64,000 nucleotides of DNA from Haliscomenobacteraceae bacterium (GCA_947501115.1 CANMVX010000015.1:30849-94848), one strand, 5' to 3'; counted from the stretch's first letter, positions 27,849 through 37,685 are shown. The notes: generated by a model not told the origin, from the sequence alone. Made by a program: numbers and translations.

Positions 27849-27903
27849 TAAAAAGGTTATGATATTTTAAATCACTTTCATAAAAATAGTCATAACCTTT
27901 TTA
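27849..27903. terminator. Bidirectional intrinsic terminator
   Basis: A perfect 14-base inverted repeat, TAAAAAGGTTATGA (27849-27862) and TCATAACCTTTTTA (27890-27903), with a 27-base loop. It sits in the gap between the convergent IDO-family and DoxX genes. A-tracts outside the GC core give T-runs in both directions, so it can serve both genes. Confidence 0.8.
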
Positions 27904-27904
27904 T

Positions 27905-28261
27905 CTATTTACTTAAATACCAGGTCCAGTAGATTAAAATAAATTGGACGGGGATTCTAATGATAGCCAGTTTCTTGCTTCCTATCGCCGGTTTTTCTTT
28001 GAATACATCTAAAACATGGATGGGTAAGAAAAATAACATTAAATAGAACATACCTTTTCCCGCCATCTGTTGATATTGGGGGATAAGAAGTCCAATACCC
28101 AGCAAAACTTCAATAATGCCAGCCAAATAGTTGGCAAACAACTTTGGAATAAAATCTGGAATAAACCGGTTGTAGAAACGGGGCTTTACGAAATGCATAA
28201 TGCCTGCAAAAATCATAAAAACAGCTAACAGAATAGTTAAATAATACATGTAATGGTTCAT
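27905..28261 (-). CDS. DoxX-like small membrane protein
   Basis: 118 residues with four predicted transmembrane helices. 'MYYLTILLAVFMIFAGIMHFVKP' is the first, with the 'GxxHF' pattern of the DoxX/MauE-like group. 'LAGIIEVLLGIGLLIP' follows, then 'GMFYLMLFFLPIHVLDV' and a last helix near the C-terminus. Members are linked with thiol or quinone redox chemistry, but most are uncharacterised. It follows the sulfatase gene by 27 bases in the same direction and is probably in its operon. Confidence 0.82.
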   Translation of the reverse strand: MNHYMYYLTILLAVFMIFAGIMHFVKPRFYNRFIPDFIPKLFANYLAGIIEVLLGIGLLIPQYQQMAGKGMFYLMLFFLPIHVLDVFKEKPAIGSKKLAIIRIPVQFILIYWTWYLSK

Positions 28262-28288
28262 ATTGATATTAATTAAAGGGATGTAGTT

Positions 28289-29845
28289 TTAAATTTCATC
28301 AGGCCATGGAGCGGCTTGATTTGTTTGTTTAAATAGGGGTCTGTCCGCGTTCACTTTTCTAAGGTACTCCCCGAGTAAAGCAGATAATTCGTCCACTTTT
28401 TCAGGGTATTTATTAGCTAAGTCATTATTTTCACTCAGATCTTCTTCTAATCGGTAAAGTTCCTTCTTTCCGTCTTTATACCAATAGATTAATTTCCAGT
28501 TACCATGGCGGATAGTACTGGTTGTTCCAATACCAGGTCCTGTCGGCCCCCATTTGTTCGGATAATGCCAGACGAGCGTTCTATCTTTTTGAACCTTTGA
28601 TTTTTGGAATAGAAAAGGAGTGAAACTCACGCCATCTATTACTTGAACGGTATTTATTTTTTTAACGCCAGCCAGGTCTAAGAGGGTTGAAAAAAAATCT
28701 TCTGCGATAATGGGTTGGTTACAAACAGTGCCGGGTTTAACTTTTCCAGGCCATTTAACCATCATGGGTTCTCTGATGCCCCCTTCATAAGCCGAGCCTT
28801 TACCACTTTTTAATGGTGAATTATGAGTGTGTTTTTGGCCTCCACGGGCAGTTGCGCTCAAGGAACCATTATCAGACATAAAAACAATAATGGTATTTTT
28901 GTCAAGATTATTTTCGGATAGAAAGGACATGAGATCACCTAAACTTTTATCCATACCTTCAACCATGGAGGCGAAGCGAGCTTCGGGTTCCTCCAAGCCC
29001 ATATTTTTGTACTTTTTGTAAAATCTGGCATCAGCTTCCAATGGCGTGTGCACGGCATAATGCGACATATTCAGGAAAAAGGGTTTATTTAATTTTTGAG
29101 CCTGTTGGATGGCAGAAATAGCTTCCAGGGTTAATACCTCAGTCAGATTTATGGTATCACCATGATATTTGCCCAAGCCGGGAACACCCCAGGGTAGCGT
29201 TTGTTTGTCACCATCTTTATTACCAAAATTCTTTTCCCCCTGATAGCTTCCGGGAGCACCTGCAGCATGCCCTGCAATATTCAAGTCGAATCCCAGATTC
29301 AGGGGATTGGCACCTGGCGTATTCATAGCACCCCAATGCGCTTTCCCGCAATGGACAGTGAAATACCCATTTTGTTTTAGTATTTGAGGTAGGGTAGTGG
29401 CATGAACCGAATTTTCAATGCTATCTACTGGTTGTAATCCGTTCATATTCCAGACAGGCATTTTCAAAACATCATCGGCATGATCTTCTGAGATATTTCG
29501 TTTCAATGTCCAGTTGGTAACCCTGTGTCTTGCTGCATTCATACCCGTCATAAGACTGACCCGGGTAGGAGAGCACACGCTACTGGCATAAGCCTGGGTA
29601 AATTTCATCCCTTCTGTGGCCATTTTTTCCATATTCGGCGTTTGGTAAAGCAGATTTAATGCCGTTTTTTCAGTCCAAAAGGGAACAGATGTATCCTGCC
29701 AACCCATATCATCCACCAGGAAAAAAATAATATTGGGTTTTTTTAAAGAGGCTTTCCAATCAAAAGGTACAGTGGAGGAGCTAAAAATAAAAACATATAT
29801 GAGCAGAGCAATTTTTATAAAATGATGAATCATGAGCATATTCAT
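28289..29845 (-). CDS. Secreted arylsulfatase-type sulfatase (S1 family)
   Basis: 518 residues with an N-terminal signal sequence. Starts at residues 1, 3 or 5 are all possible Met. 'NIIFFLVDDMGWQD' gives the calcium ligands Asp45 and Asp46. 'CSPTR' at 91-95 is the formylglycine motif, where Cys91 would be oxidised by a maturase. 'HYAVHTPLEAD' and 'VFMSDNG' are further conserved active-site segments. S1 sulfatases remove sulfate esters from polysaccharides or small esters; the specificity is unknown. It sits beside DUF1080 and beta-propeller genes, which suggests use of carbohydrate polymers. A terminator at 30009-30044 separates it from the upstream gene. Confidence 0.92.
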   Translation of the reverse strand: MNMLMIHHFIKIALLIYVFIFSSSTVPFDWKASLKKPNIIFFLVDDMGWQDTSVPFWTEKTALNLLYQTPNMEKMATEGMKFTQAYASSVCSPTRVSLMTGMNAARHRVTNWTLKRNISEDHADDVLKMPVWNMNGLQPVDSIENSVHATTLPQILKQNGYFTVHCGKAHWGAMNTPGANPLNLGFDLNIAGHAAGAPGSYQGEKNFGNKDGDKQTLPWGVPGLGKYHGDTINLTEVLTLEAISAIQQAQKLNKPFFLNMSHYAVHTPLEADARFYKKYKNMGLEEPEARFASMVEGMDKSLGDLMSFLSENNLDKNTIIVFMSDNGSLSATARGGQKHTHNSPLKSGKGSAYEGGIREPMMVKWPGKVKPGTVCNQPIIAEDFFSTLLDLAGVKKINTVQVIDGVSFTPFLFQKSKVQKDRTLVWHYPNKWGPTGPGIGTTSTIRHGNWKLIYWYKDGKKELYRLEEDLSENNDLANKYPEKVDELSALLGEYLRKVNADRPLFKQTNQAAPWPDEI

Positions 29846-30008
29846 TGATTTGAAGTAGGTAAATAAGCTTTAACTTGTAGAGTCAGAACGCCTAAATCTT
29901 TTTAATAGGACAAGTTAATTTATTTTTAGGATGGATTGGCAATACCTGAAGGTAGAATTTTCATGATTTATTTGTTTTCAATCAAATTATAGATTGTTTC
30001 TACCTATA

Positions 30009-30044
30009 AAAAAAGGGAACAGGTATAGTCCTGATCCCTTTTTT
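30009..30044 (-). terminator. Intrinsic terminator after the propeller-cupredoxin gene
   Basis: AAAAAAGGGAACAGG (30009-30023) pairs with CCTGATCCCTTTTTT (30030-30044), 14 of 15 bases, around a TATAGT loop. On the minus strand the stem ends in a T-run 25 bases after the stop codon. The A/T-tracts are symmetrical, so it could also act on the plus strand. Confidence 0.8.
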
Positions 30045-30068
30045 AAAAATATCAAAACGACAAAATCA

Positions 30069-32081
30069 TTATTTCACCACCTTTAATATCCCTCTCATTA
30101 AAGTATGATGACCCGGATAGGTGCATACAAAAGAATATTCTCCCGGTTTAGAGGGTGCCACAAAATAAATAGTCTGTGATGCTTCCGGTTGCAGCAGAGT
30201 AGTATGAAAAAGAACTTTATTGCTATTAGGGACATAGCTCATTTGGGAACCTTTCACACCCAGGGAGAAAGCAGACAGGCCAACTTCGTCAGCGGTACCT
30301 GGCTCAACGATGACCAGATTATGGGTCATGTCGTCATCTAAGTTATTGAAAGTAAGTTTTACCTTAGTTCCTGCCTTAACCTCTAGTTCTGTTACATCAT
30401 ATTTCATACCTGGAACAGTACCTATAACCAGGGTTTTATCGGGGGTTGCCCAATCGGACGGCATGGTTGTCAGGTGTTTACTACTGTTTTTGCTGTTTTT
30501 CTTGGTTGTCGGTTCCGCAGTTGTCTCCATTGGGACAGTATGTTGGTGACTTTCAGCAGGAGGGGGAGCAACTGCTGCCATTTTATTTTTAGACAAATCT
30601 GCCGTCATTCCTGCTGGAATATTATTGAGGGTGTAATACCCCACCTCGTGTAAAAGCAATTCTCCATTTACGGCTTTAACTCCTTTAGGTTTAATTTCAT
30701 GAATATAGAACCGTCTGGTTTCATCGAGTACTAAACGTACTTTTGTATGATCATCAGAAATCAGGATTGCTTTGATTACATGAGATTTATTTTCAATAAC
30801 GGGGCTACCATAAAAGTGGTGATATTGGTAATTAAAGCTATTGATATCATAATTTGCTGCTTGAACTGCGGTGGAAACATCAACAGGTTTAGTAAAAGTG
30901 ATTTCAAATCCATCGGACATGGCGTGTACTTCAGCCATTTCAAAAGGCGTTTCCCCACTCCATAACATCCTTTGAAGACCGAATAAATCTTTACCGGTAG
31001 AACCCCATCCTCTTGAGGTCATTCCACCAAACATGGAGCCGTCATTTCCCCAGGACAAACGAAGTAAACCTGATTGCCAGCCCTCACGGAAAGGGAAACA
31101 AATGCCTTGATATTGACCATTTACTTTCTCCAGCATCATGCGCATCACCTTCGAATGTCCCTGATCAGAAACAAAGTATTGACCTTTGAAAAAGGGACCC
31201 ATGTTTCCATTAACATCCTCAATCATATCAGCGGTGGAAATGCCCATCAACGTGTGAGGATACCAAACAGCGGGTAGTTTCAGATTTTTCACTTTTTCAG
31301 CTGCTTTGTACATAGGCTCACTGTTATCGGGCACATCAGAAATTTGGGTGGTCATAGGTGAACCGGGCTCATTTGACCAAACCAAACTACTTGCGTGACC
31401 AGCAAAATCACCTTTTTCCAAATGGGTAATTCTACCTGAACCTACCCAATCCCCTTGATTTTCAGTATAAAAAATATCACCAGCACTATTCATCATAACA
31501 CCAGCCGGAGATCTTAAGCCAGAAGCAACAGGAGATAAGGTTCCGTCAGGAGAAACTTTTACCATCCAACCTCTCCATTTTGATAATTTGGCTTCGCCGA
31601 AACCTACCCAGGCTACATTGAAGGTGAGATACATATTGTCCTGAGCATCAAAAACAGGGCCGTAGGAATATTCATGATAATTTCCTTCTAATTCCCAATT
31701 GGCTATATTTTGATAATGGTCGGCGGAACCATCTCCGTTTTGGTCGGTTAATTTGGTTAATTCACCCCGCTGAACGGCATACAAGGAACCTTTATGGAAG
31801 TTCAAACCGAGCACTTCGTGCATACCACTGGCAAAGAGTCTGTAAAATGGCGTGGCAGAATAGGGATTTTCAACCATCCATATTTCTCCCCGACGGGTAC
31901 TTACTGCCAGTCTTCCGTCGGGAATGGTGGCCATTCCGCCAACCTCCAGCTCTATATTATGGGGGATTGGTAAAGTTCTTAGCGGATAATATTCTGCTTC
32001 GGCCACCGCTTTCTGAGCTTCAAGGCCTTGAATAGTTAATATGGATAAACAAGCTATAAGAAATATATTTTTCATTGTCAT
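30069..32081 (-). CDS. Secreted beta-propeller protein fused to an azurin-type cupredoxin
   Basis: The ORF track begins at 32099 (676 residues, numbering used here), overlapping the DUF1080 gene by 11 bases. Met7 (32081) or Met9 gives a better signal peptide ('KNIFLIACLSILTIQGLEAQ') with no overlap. Residues ~40-390 form a PQQ-dependent sugar dehydrogenase-like propeller: 'GGMATIPDGRLAVSTRRGEI', 'SGLRSPAGVMMNSAGDIFYTENQGDW'. After a Ser/Thr-rich linker comes a cupredoxin with 'DDDMTHNLVIV' and 'CTYPGHHTLM'. Its His together with Cys659, His664 and Met668 form an azurin-like type 1 copper site. Sugar oxidation with electron transfer to the attached copper domain is a plausible reading but unproven. 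A strong terminator follows. Confidence 0.88.
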   Translation of the reverse strand: MTMKNIFLIACLSILTIQGLEAQKAVAEAEYYPLRTLPIPHNIELEVGGMATIPDGRLAVSTRRGEIWMVENPYSATPFYRLFASGMHEVLGLNFHKGSLYAVQRGELTKLTDQNGDGSADHYQNIANWELEGNYHEYSYGPVFDAQDNMYLTFNVAWVGFGEAKLSKWRGWMVKVSPDGTLSPVASGLRSPAGVMMNSAGDIFYTENQGDWVGSGRITHLEKGDFAGHASSLVWSNEPGSPMTTQISDVPDNSEPMYKAAEKVKNLKLPAVWYPHTLMGISTADMIEDVNGNMGPFFKGQYFVSDQGHSKVMRMMLEKVNGQYQGICFPFREGWQSGLLRLSWGNDGSMFGGMTSRGWGSTGKDLFGLQRMLWSGETPFEMAEVHAMSDGFEITFTKPVDVSTAVQAANYDINSFNYQYHHFYGSPVIENKSHVIKAILISDDHTKVRLVLDETRRFYIHEIKPKGVKAVNGELLLHEVGYYTLNNIPAGMTADLSKNKMAAVAPPPAESHQHTVPMETTAEPTTKKNSKNSSKHLTTMPSDWATPDKTLVIGTVPGMKYDVTELEVKAGTKVKLTFNNLDDDMTHNLVIVEPGTADEVGLSAFSLGVKGSQMSYVPNSNKVLFHTTLLQPEASQTIYFVAPSKPGEYSFVCTYPGHHTLMRGILKVVK

Positions 32082-32088
32082 TCGTTTT

Positions 32089-33981
32089 TTAAAATACAAT
32101 CTGATAGGTGAAAGTAGTATTTTTAATATCTGAAATCAACCATTGTTGCCCATCCTTTTGAATGATTACGGGAACATTTGGGGAATTGACTTTTATAAAA
32201 TAAGCGGCATCATCCACAGAAAATAATCCGTCCGCTACTTTTTTTATTCCTTTTTTTGAGTTCGCCAGCAGAAAATGTTTGTCAGTGGGTAGAGTGGAAA
32301 ATGAAATAAATCGGGTGAGCCCCTGACCGTTTGCGGAGGGTTGTAACCAATCTTTCAAGGTTATGTCCCCCATTTTCATAACATATTGGGGTGTTTTTTG
32401 CCCATCAACCTCAGTAAATTGCATCCCTTCATATCGGAAAGCTGCAGGTGAAACAAGCTGTTGACTGATTTTATCTATAAATGGAAAGAGGCCGGTCATT
32501 TGTTGAGACATTCCAAGCGGTTCAGCGGTTTGTTCGGTACCACGGTCATGCCACATTTCAGTGGTATTTAAAAAGCGGCCTCGCCAAACATTTAATATCG
32601 CACCAGCTTTAGTGTCATAACTGTAGTGAACGGCCTGAGGAAAACCTACGTTGATAGCATGGGTTCTTTTTGAGCCGTCAAAGACGACGAAAGAACGTTG
32701 AAAAACAGGTTGGTTAGAAAGGTAAACTTCGTTCATCACTGTTTTAGAAAACTCCATCTCCGATTTTTTATCATGCAGCGTTTGCCAGCCTTCACTTTCT
32801 CCCTCAGCCTTAACAGATAATCCGAAAGCACGGACACTTCTCTCCCAATCCCTGTGGGTATATCCAATCCGAAAGGTATGTTTGCCAGCGTCTAGTCTTT
32901 TTTTTCCGAGAACTTCCTCATTAAAACTCATTCCATACCAGGGAACATCGACATCGGATAGTACTAGCTCATTGTCAATCAATACGTTGGCATATCCGTG
33001 ATAATTTCCTTTGAATAAATAAACGTTGGCTTTTGATACTTCAAAAGAACCTGTGATAACGTAATACTGGGTTCCTCTTCTTGAAACGGAAACGTCTATT
33101 AGCTCCGTTTCTCCAACCTTGACAGGCGTTAAGGTACTTAAATCTTTTTCTTTGGGAACCGTTTGTATATCCCCTTTCTTTTCACGCGTAAAAGCATTTT
33201 CATAAATTTTATACTGAACAGGCGGGACAATCTTTACACTGGCATTTCCTATTTTTGTTATTCTGATATTTCTGAAGGCAATGGGACCATGATCACCTTG
33301 AAACATGAGGGGCCCCATCGATTTTTCATCTTGAAAAGCCGCCGCTCTGGTAGGACCGAACAGTTCTACATTCTGATGTATAACCATTCCATTCCAGGAC
33401 ACTTTTAACATTTTGGCATTCGATATCTTTTGTCCGTTGACATCAAATTTTGGTGCTTGAAAACTTATTTCAACACGATTCCATAATCCGGGAGCTTTTA
33501 CGGCATTAAAACGGGGGGCATGACCTTCAAAACCTTCGTTGTTTTTGCCCCTTTTTTCATCCCATCGTTGATAAATCCCTCCTGCATCGTCAAAAGATGG
33601 TGTGGCCTTACCCCAACTATCAAATACCTGAACTTCATACCTTCCTTGCAGATAAATACCTGAATTAGAACCTTTTGGAATCATAACCTCCAGCGATAAA
33701 TCAAGATCGCCATGTTCCATTAGGGTAATAAGATTATCGCTTGCCTTGAACGAACCATTCTTTAATTCACAAACCAAGACGCCTTTTCCTTGTTTTGAAA
33801 AAAGCGATTTTTCATTGGGATGACCAGTAACCTCACTTGTTTCCTGCCAGTTTGCTGAAGGATTTTTAAACAAGGAAAGGTTGTCCAGTGATTCATAGGA
33901 TTGGGCATGAAGGATCAATGGAAAAAATAAAATGGGACATAGCCGAATAAGTAGCCCGCGGTGCATACCAGTGAAGAACAT
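32089..33981 (-). CDS. DUF1080 (3-keto-disaccharide hydrolase-like) multidomain secreted protein
   Basis: 630 residues with signal peptide ('LLIRLCPILFFPLILHAQS'). Residues ~35-250 are a DUF1080/LamG-like jelly roll: 'GDLDLSLEVMIPKGSNSGIYLQGRYEVQVFDS' and 'GPIAFRNIRI'. A PA14-like beta domain follows at about 300-400 ('YLFKGNYHGYANVLID'). The last part, with 'PVFQRSFVVFDGSKRTHAINVGFP' and 'WRGRFLNTTEMWHDRG', resembles the region attached to membrane-bound dehydrogenase-type propellers. DUF1080 members include a 3-keto-glycoside hydrolase, which would suit a sugar-oxidising neighbour. The downstream propeller gene follows closely, so the two probably work together. Confidence 0.85.
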   Translation of the reverse strand: MFFTGMHRGLLIRLCPILFFPLILHAQSYESLDNLSLFKNPSANWQETSEVTGHPNEKSLFSKQGKGVLVCELKNGSFKASDNLITLMEHGDLDLSLEVMIPKGSNSGIYLQGRYEVQVFDSWGKATPSFDDAGGIYQRWDEKRGKNNEGFEGHAPRFNAVKAPGLWNRVEISFQAPKFDVNGQKISNAKMLKVSWNGMVIHQNVELFGPTRAAAFQDEKSMGPLMFQGDHGPIAFRNIRITKIGNASVKIVPPVQYKIYENAFTREKKGDIQTVPKEKDLSTLTPVKVGETELIDVSVSRRGTQYYVITGSFEVSKANVYLFKGNYHGYANVLIDNELVLSDVDVPWYGMSFNEEVLGKKRLDAGKHTFRIGYTHRDWERSVRAFGLSVKAEGESEGWQTLHDKKSEMEFSKTVMNEVYLSNQPVFQRSFVVFDGSKRTHAINVGFPQAVHYSYDTKAGAILNVWRGRFLNTTEMWHDRGTEQTAEPLGMSQQMTGLFPFIDKISQQLVSPAAFRYEGMQFTEVDGQKTPQYVMKMGDITLKDWLQPSANGQGLTRFISFSTLPTDKHFLLANSKKGIKKVADGLFSVDDAAYFIKVNSPNVPVIIQKDGQQWLISDIKNTTFTYQIVF

Positions 33982-34125
33982 AGGGATAGGTTTGTAAATG
34001 TATATTAATAGGTTCTTATCTCATGTTAAATATATGGATTAAAATCGGATTATTACTTTAGGTATTTGTATTTAAATGATAAGACCTATTTAAATTTTAA
34101 CTAATTTTCCGTGATAATATGAATT

Positions 34126-35631
34126 ATGATCTTGAATGTCAGTCAAATTCGCGCCTGGGACGCATTTACTATCGAGCATGAACCTATAAAATCAATAGAT
34201 TTAATGGAGCGTGCTGCGTTGGCTTGCTTTCATTGGTTGGAAATGAGAAATTTAACTTCAAGATCTTTTCAGATTTTTTGTGGAAAAGGTAATAACGGGG
34301 GCGATGGACTGGCACTGGGTAGGATACTTCTTCAGGCTGGCGCCAGGGTTGATATTTATGTTCTGTCCTCTGAGAACACAGGAACGGTTGACTTTCAATC
34401 TAATCTCTTGAGATGGAAGGATTATTCGAAAAGGGAAATCCATTGTTTGAAAGATTATCATGACTTTCCCTCATTGCCATCAAATAGCCTGGTTATCGAC
34501 GCTTTATTTGGTTCGGGATTAAACAGACCTCTTGAGGGCATCAGCGCCCAATTAATCAGTTATCTGAATGAAAATGCCAATACAATTATCTCCATTGACC
34601 TGCCATCGGGCTTAATGTCTGATACATTGGAAATAGGGGTTCCCATAATTCAGGCTTCCCATACGTTAAGTTTTCAGTCTCCTAAACTTGCTTTTTATTT
34701 TCCTGAAAATGAAAAATTCATAGGACAAATTCATCTGCTTGATATTGGTTTATCTGCGGGTTTTTTGCACCAGGTAGTTCCTGAGATCAGCCTTATTAAT
34801 CAGGAGTTAGTCGAAAAAATATATAAACCAAGGCAAAGATTTTCACACAAAGGTACCTTCGGGCATGCCCTTTTACTCGCAGGCAGTTATGGTAAAACAG
34901 GCGCCGCATTACTTGCTGCAAAAGCCTGTATGCATAGCGGTGTTGGACTACTTACAGTGGGCGTACCTCAATGCGCTTACCTTGTTTTACAAATGGGACT
35001 GCCCGAGGCTATGGTAACTTCCGACGAAAAAAAGAATAAATTAGCCACTATTATGCCTAATTATTCTAATTATCAGGCGGTGGGTATCGGTCCGGGAATA
35101 GGCACAGAGAAAATGACCAGGCAATGGCTTTTACATCAACTTTTAGTTATACAATGTCCGCTGGTTTTAGACGCCGATGCGTTAAATGCTACAGCTTATG
35201 AGGAAAAATGGCATTGTATTCCTAAAAATTCTATTTTAACGCCTCATCCAAAGGAATTTGACAGGTTATTTGGCTTATGTCAGAATAGTCAGGAAAGAAT
35301 GCTTAAGGCCATTGAAAAGGCAAAAGAGTTATCTTGTATTGTGGTTTTAAAAGGTCATCACACGCTCATTGCCACGGCAGAAGGGGAAGTTTGGTTTAAT
35401 ACAACAGGTAATGCCGGCATGGCTACAGGAGGTAGTGGCGATGTTTTAACAGGAATCATTACTGGTTTGTTGGCGCAAGGTTATGTCCCAAAAGATGCTG
35501 CATTATTGGGGGTTTGGTTGCATGGAAAGTCAGGGGATTTGGCTTCAAAAAGGCATGGACAAGAGGCTTTAGTGGCTAGCCATATTATTGAGTTTTTGGG
35601 TGATGCCTTTCTATTAATGGCCAATCGATGA
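34126..35631 (+). CDS. nnr: Bifunctional NAD(P)H-hydrate epimerase / ADP-dependent NAD(P)H-hydrate dehydratase
   Basis: 501 residues, full length for the fused enzyme. The N-terminal YjeF_N epimerase domain carries 'FCGKGNNGGDGLALGR' and 'VIDALFGSGLNRPLEG', with the phosphate loop 'IDLPSGL'. The C-terminal ribokinase-like dehydratase domain (from about 240) carries 'HKGTFGHALLLAGS', 'VLDADALNA', 'LTPHPKEFDRLF' and 'GNAGMATGGSGDVLTGIITGLLAQ'. The pair repairs damaged NADH and NADPH hydrates. The stop overlaps the next gene's start (ATGA), so translation of the flippase-like gene is probably coupled. Confidence 0.95.
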   Translation: MILNVSQIRAWDAFTIEHEPIKSIDLMERAALACFHWLEMRNLTSRSFQIFCGKGNNGGDGLALGRILLQAGARVDIYVLSSENTGTVDFQSNLLRWKDYSKREIHCLKDYHDFPSLPSNSLVIDALFGSGLNRPLEGISAQLISYLNENANTIISIDLPSGLMSDTLEIGVPIIQASHTLSFQSPKLAFYFPENEKFIGQIHLLDIGLSAGFLHQVVPEISLINQELVEKIYKPRQRFSHKGTFGHALLLAGSYGKTGAALLAAKACMHSGVGLLTVGVPQCAYLVLQMGLPEAMVTSDEKKNKLATIMPNYSNYQAVGIGPGIGTEKMTRQWLLHQLLVIQCPLVLDADALNATAYEEKWHCIPKNSILTPHPKEFDRLFGLCQNSQERMLKAIEKAKELSCIVVLKGHHTLIATAEGEVWFNTTGNAGMATGGSGDVLTGIITGLLAQGYVPKDAALLGVWLHGKSGDLASKRHGQEALVASHIIEFLGDAFLLMANR

Positions 35632-36578
35632 GTCATAAATATGGCAGGTGGATTTTTATCATTCTGAGCCTTTCTTTTATTCTGAAATTTTATGCAGATG
35701 AAAATTTTTGGCGATCGATACAAGATTTTCCAGCACTAAATACCTGGTCGCTTCCTTTATTTTGTATTATCATATTCCTCATTCCGTTCAATTGGTTTTT
35801 AGAAGGTTTAAAGTGGCGGGTATTTATATCAAAGGATAAAAAACCCAATTACCTGGTAATGTTGAAGATTATTTTTGCGGGGGTCACATGTGCTATTTTA
35901 ACACCTAACAGAATGGGAGATTTTATAGGAAGAGGCTTGGTTTCTCCTACAGAAATGCGGGAAGAAACCGTTTTAGCAACCTTTATGGGCAATTTTTGTC
36001 AGTTTTTTATCCTTTTGCTTTTTGGTATTCCTGCATTAGTTTTTTTATTTCCTTTATTAGCAAACCATAGTGCTCAACAGACCCATTTTCCCATAGTGGC
36101 GGTGGTATTTTGGTTAATCCTTTGTTTAGTTTTCCTTTTTGTATATCCATATATTTTTCAATTTTTTGCCAGGTTATCCAAGCGTTGGCAATGGACCACT
36201 TCATGGGAGGAGAAATTTTTATCCCTCAGTGATATAACTTACCCAACCTTATTTAAAGGATTGTTTTATGCTGGAGTGCGTTATCTGGTTTTTAGCTTCC
36301 AATACTATTTGGTTCTTAACTTATGGGGTGTACACCTGTCTCTTTTTCCAATGTACGTAGGGCTCGCTAGTTTATATCTCTTTCAAACTATTATTCCTCT
36401 TCCTCCTATATATAGCTTAATCGTTCGGGGGGAAACCTCTGTACTAGTCTGGGGTATTTGGGGCATTGCTCCCATAACAGCAATGACGGCAAGTTATATG
36501 TTATTTATATTTAATTTGTTTATACCAGCTGTCATCGGTTTTTTTATCTTGTTACCCATCAGGTCATCAAAAAAATAA
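35628..36578 (+). CDS. Lysylphosphatidylglycerol synthetase/flippase-like integral membrane protein
   Basis: 316 residues with about eight hydrophobic helices, for example 'WIFIILSLSFILKFYA', 'WSLPLFCIIIFLIPFNWFLEGLKWRVFI' and 'FFILLLFGIPALVFLFPLL'. 'ILTPNRMGDFIGRG' is the conserved loop of the UPF0104/LPG-synthase transmembrane family ('TPxRxGE/DxxR' type). Such proteins flip or modify lipids, or are unassigned; there is no synthetase domain here. The start codon overlaps the nnr stop by four bases. Confidence 0.78.
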   Translation: MSHKYGRWIFIILSLSFILKFYADENFWRSIQDFPALNTWSLPLFCIIIFLIPFNWFLEGLKWRVFISKDKKPNYLVMLKIIFAGVTCAILTPNRMGDFIGRGLVSPTEMREETVLATFMGNFCQFFILLLFGIPALVFLFPLLANHSAQQTHFPIVAVVFWLILCLVFLFVYPYIFQFFARLSKRWQWTTSWEEKFLSLSDITYPTLFKGLFYAGVRYLVFSFQYYLVLNLWGVHLSLFPMYVGLASLYLFQTIIPLPPIYSLIVRGETSVLVWGIWGIAPITAMTASYMLFIFNLFIPAVIGFFILLPIRSSKK

Positions 36579-36641
36579 GATTACATTCTTTTATTTGGAT
36601 TTTATTTACTAATTTCAAGTTTGCCTAAAACCGACTTGACA

Positions 36642-37685
36642 ATGAATAAATTAAAATGGTGCTTGCCACTTTGCCTATTCCTTTTGATGGGAACCTTTCT
36701 TTCCGCACAAAACAAGGCGAATTCACTTTCTTTATTATCCAGTTCTTTTATCTATGAGGAAGCTCCCTTTAAGGAATGTCATGCTTCAAGTTTGGTAGAA
36801 GTCAATGATGGTAAAATATTAGCTACCTGGTTTGGAGGGACTAGGGAAAAAAATCCGGATGTCACTATATGGCTTGCGGAATTTTCTAAAGGAAAATGGG
36901 GAGAAATCAGGGAAGTTGCTACGGGTATTCAAAATGATAAATTGAGATATGCGTGCTGGAATCCCGTATTATTTAATCATTCGTCTGGCATCTTATATCT
37001 TTTTTACAAGGTAGGACCCTCTCCAACTACCTGGTGGGGAGAGAGTATTCATTCTAAAGACAATGGTTTGACCTGGTCGAAACCCATCAAACTTCCCGAC
37101 GGATTTTTTGGACCAATTCGAGCAAAACCCCTTGAATTACCCGATGGGAATATTCTTTGCCCTTCCAGTCTGGAAATCCCCGACGGAAAATGGTCAGTTC
37201 ATTTTGAGCTTTTTAATCCAAAGGCAAATACCTGGAATAGAATAGCGGTCGATGATAATTCAGCGTATGATATTATTCAACCCACTTTGTTAGTTCACAA
37301 TGACCCAAATACGCTTCAAATTTTATGTCGGAGCAGGCAAAATAAAATTATAGAATCATGGTCTGTCGATGGAGGTAAAACCTGGTCTAAAACGGCAGAA
37401 ACATCATTACCCAACCCAAGTGCGGGTATAGATGCCGTTTCCATGCCTAATGTTGGACATTATTTGATTTATAATCCTACGGAAAAAGGGCCGAATGATA
37501 GGGCTAAACTAGCCGTTGCCTTCTCTAAAGATGGGAAAAATTGGGATTCAATGCTCCATTTAGAGGATGAAAAATCTGGAGAGTTTAGTTACCCTGCCAT
37601 GATTTTAGGTAAAGATGGTCAATTAAAAGTGACCTATACCTGGAAAAGAAGAAAGATTCGATTTGCGGAATTAAAAATTAATTAG
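36642..37685 (+). CDS. Secreted sialidase-superfamily (BNR repeat) protein
   Basis: The ATG at 36642 gives a signal peptide ('MNKLKWCLPLCLFLLMGTFLSAQ') and 347 residues; the TTG at 36621 is rejected. Asp-box repeats of the sialidase propeller are visible: 'SKDNGLTWS', 'SVDGGKTWS' and 'SKDGKNWDS'. 'ILATWFGGTREKNPDVTIWLAE' is the N-terminal signature of the BNR_2 group. The catalytic arginine triad of true sialidases cannot be confirmed by eye, so the substrate may be another glycan. The gene lies 11 bases before an N-acetylneuraminate-lyase-type aldolase and a sodium symporter, which makes glycan release, uptake and cleavage one likely pathway. Confidence 0.85.
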   Translation: MNKLKWCLPLCLFLLMGTFLSAQNKANSLSLLSSSFIYEEAPFKECHASSLVEVNDGKILATWFGGTREKNPDVTIWLAEFSKGKWGEIREVATGIQNDKLRYACWNPVLFNHSSGILYLFYKVGPSPTTWWGESIHSKDNGLTWSKPIKLPDGFFGPIRAKPLELPDGNILCPSSLEIPDGKWSVHFELFNPKANTWNRIAVDDNSAYDIIQPTLLVHNDPNTLQILCRSRQNKIIESWSVDGGKTWSKTAETSLPNPSAGIDAVSMPNVGHYLIYNPTEKGPNDRAKLAVAFSKDGKNWDSMLHLEDEKSGEFSYPAMILGKDGQLKVTYTWKRRKIRFAELKIN

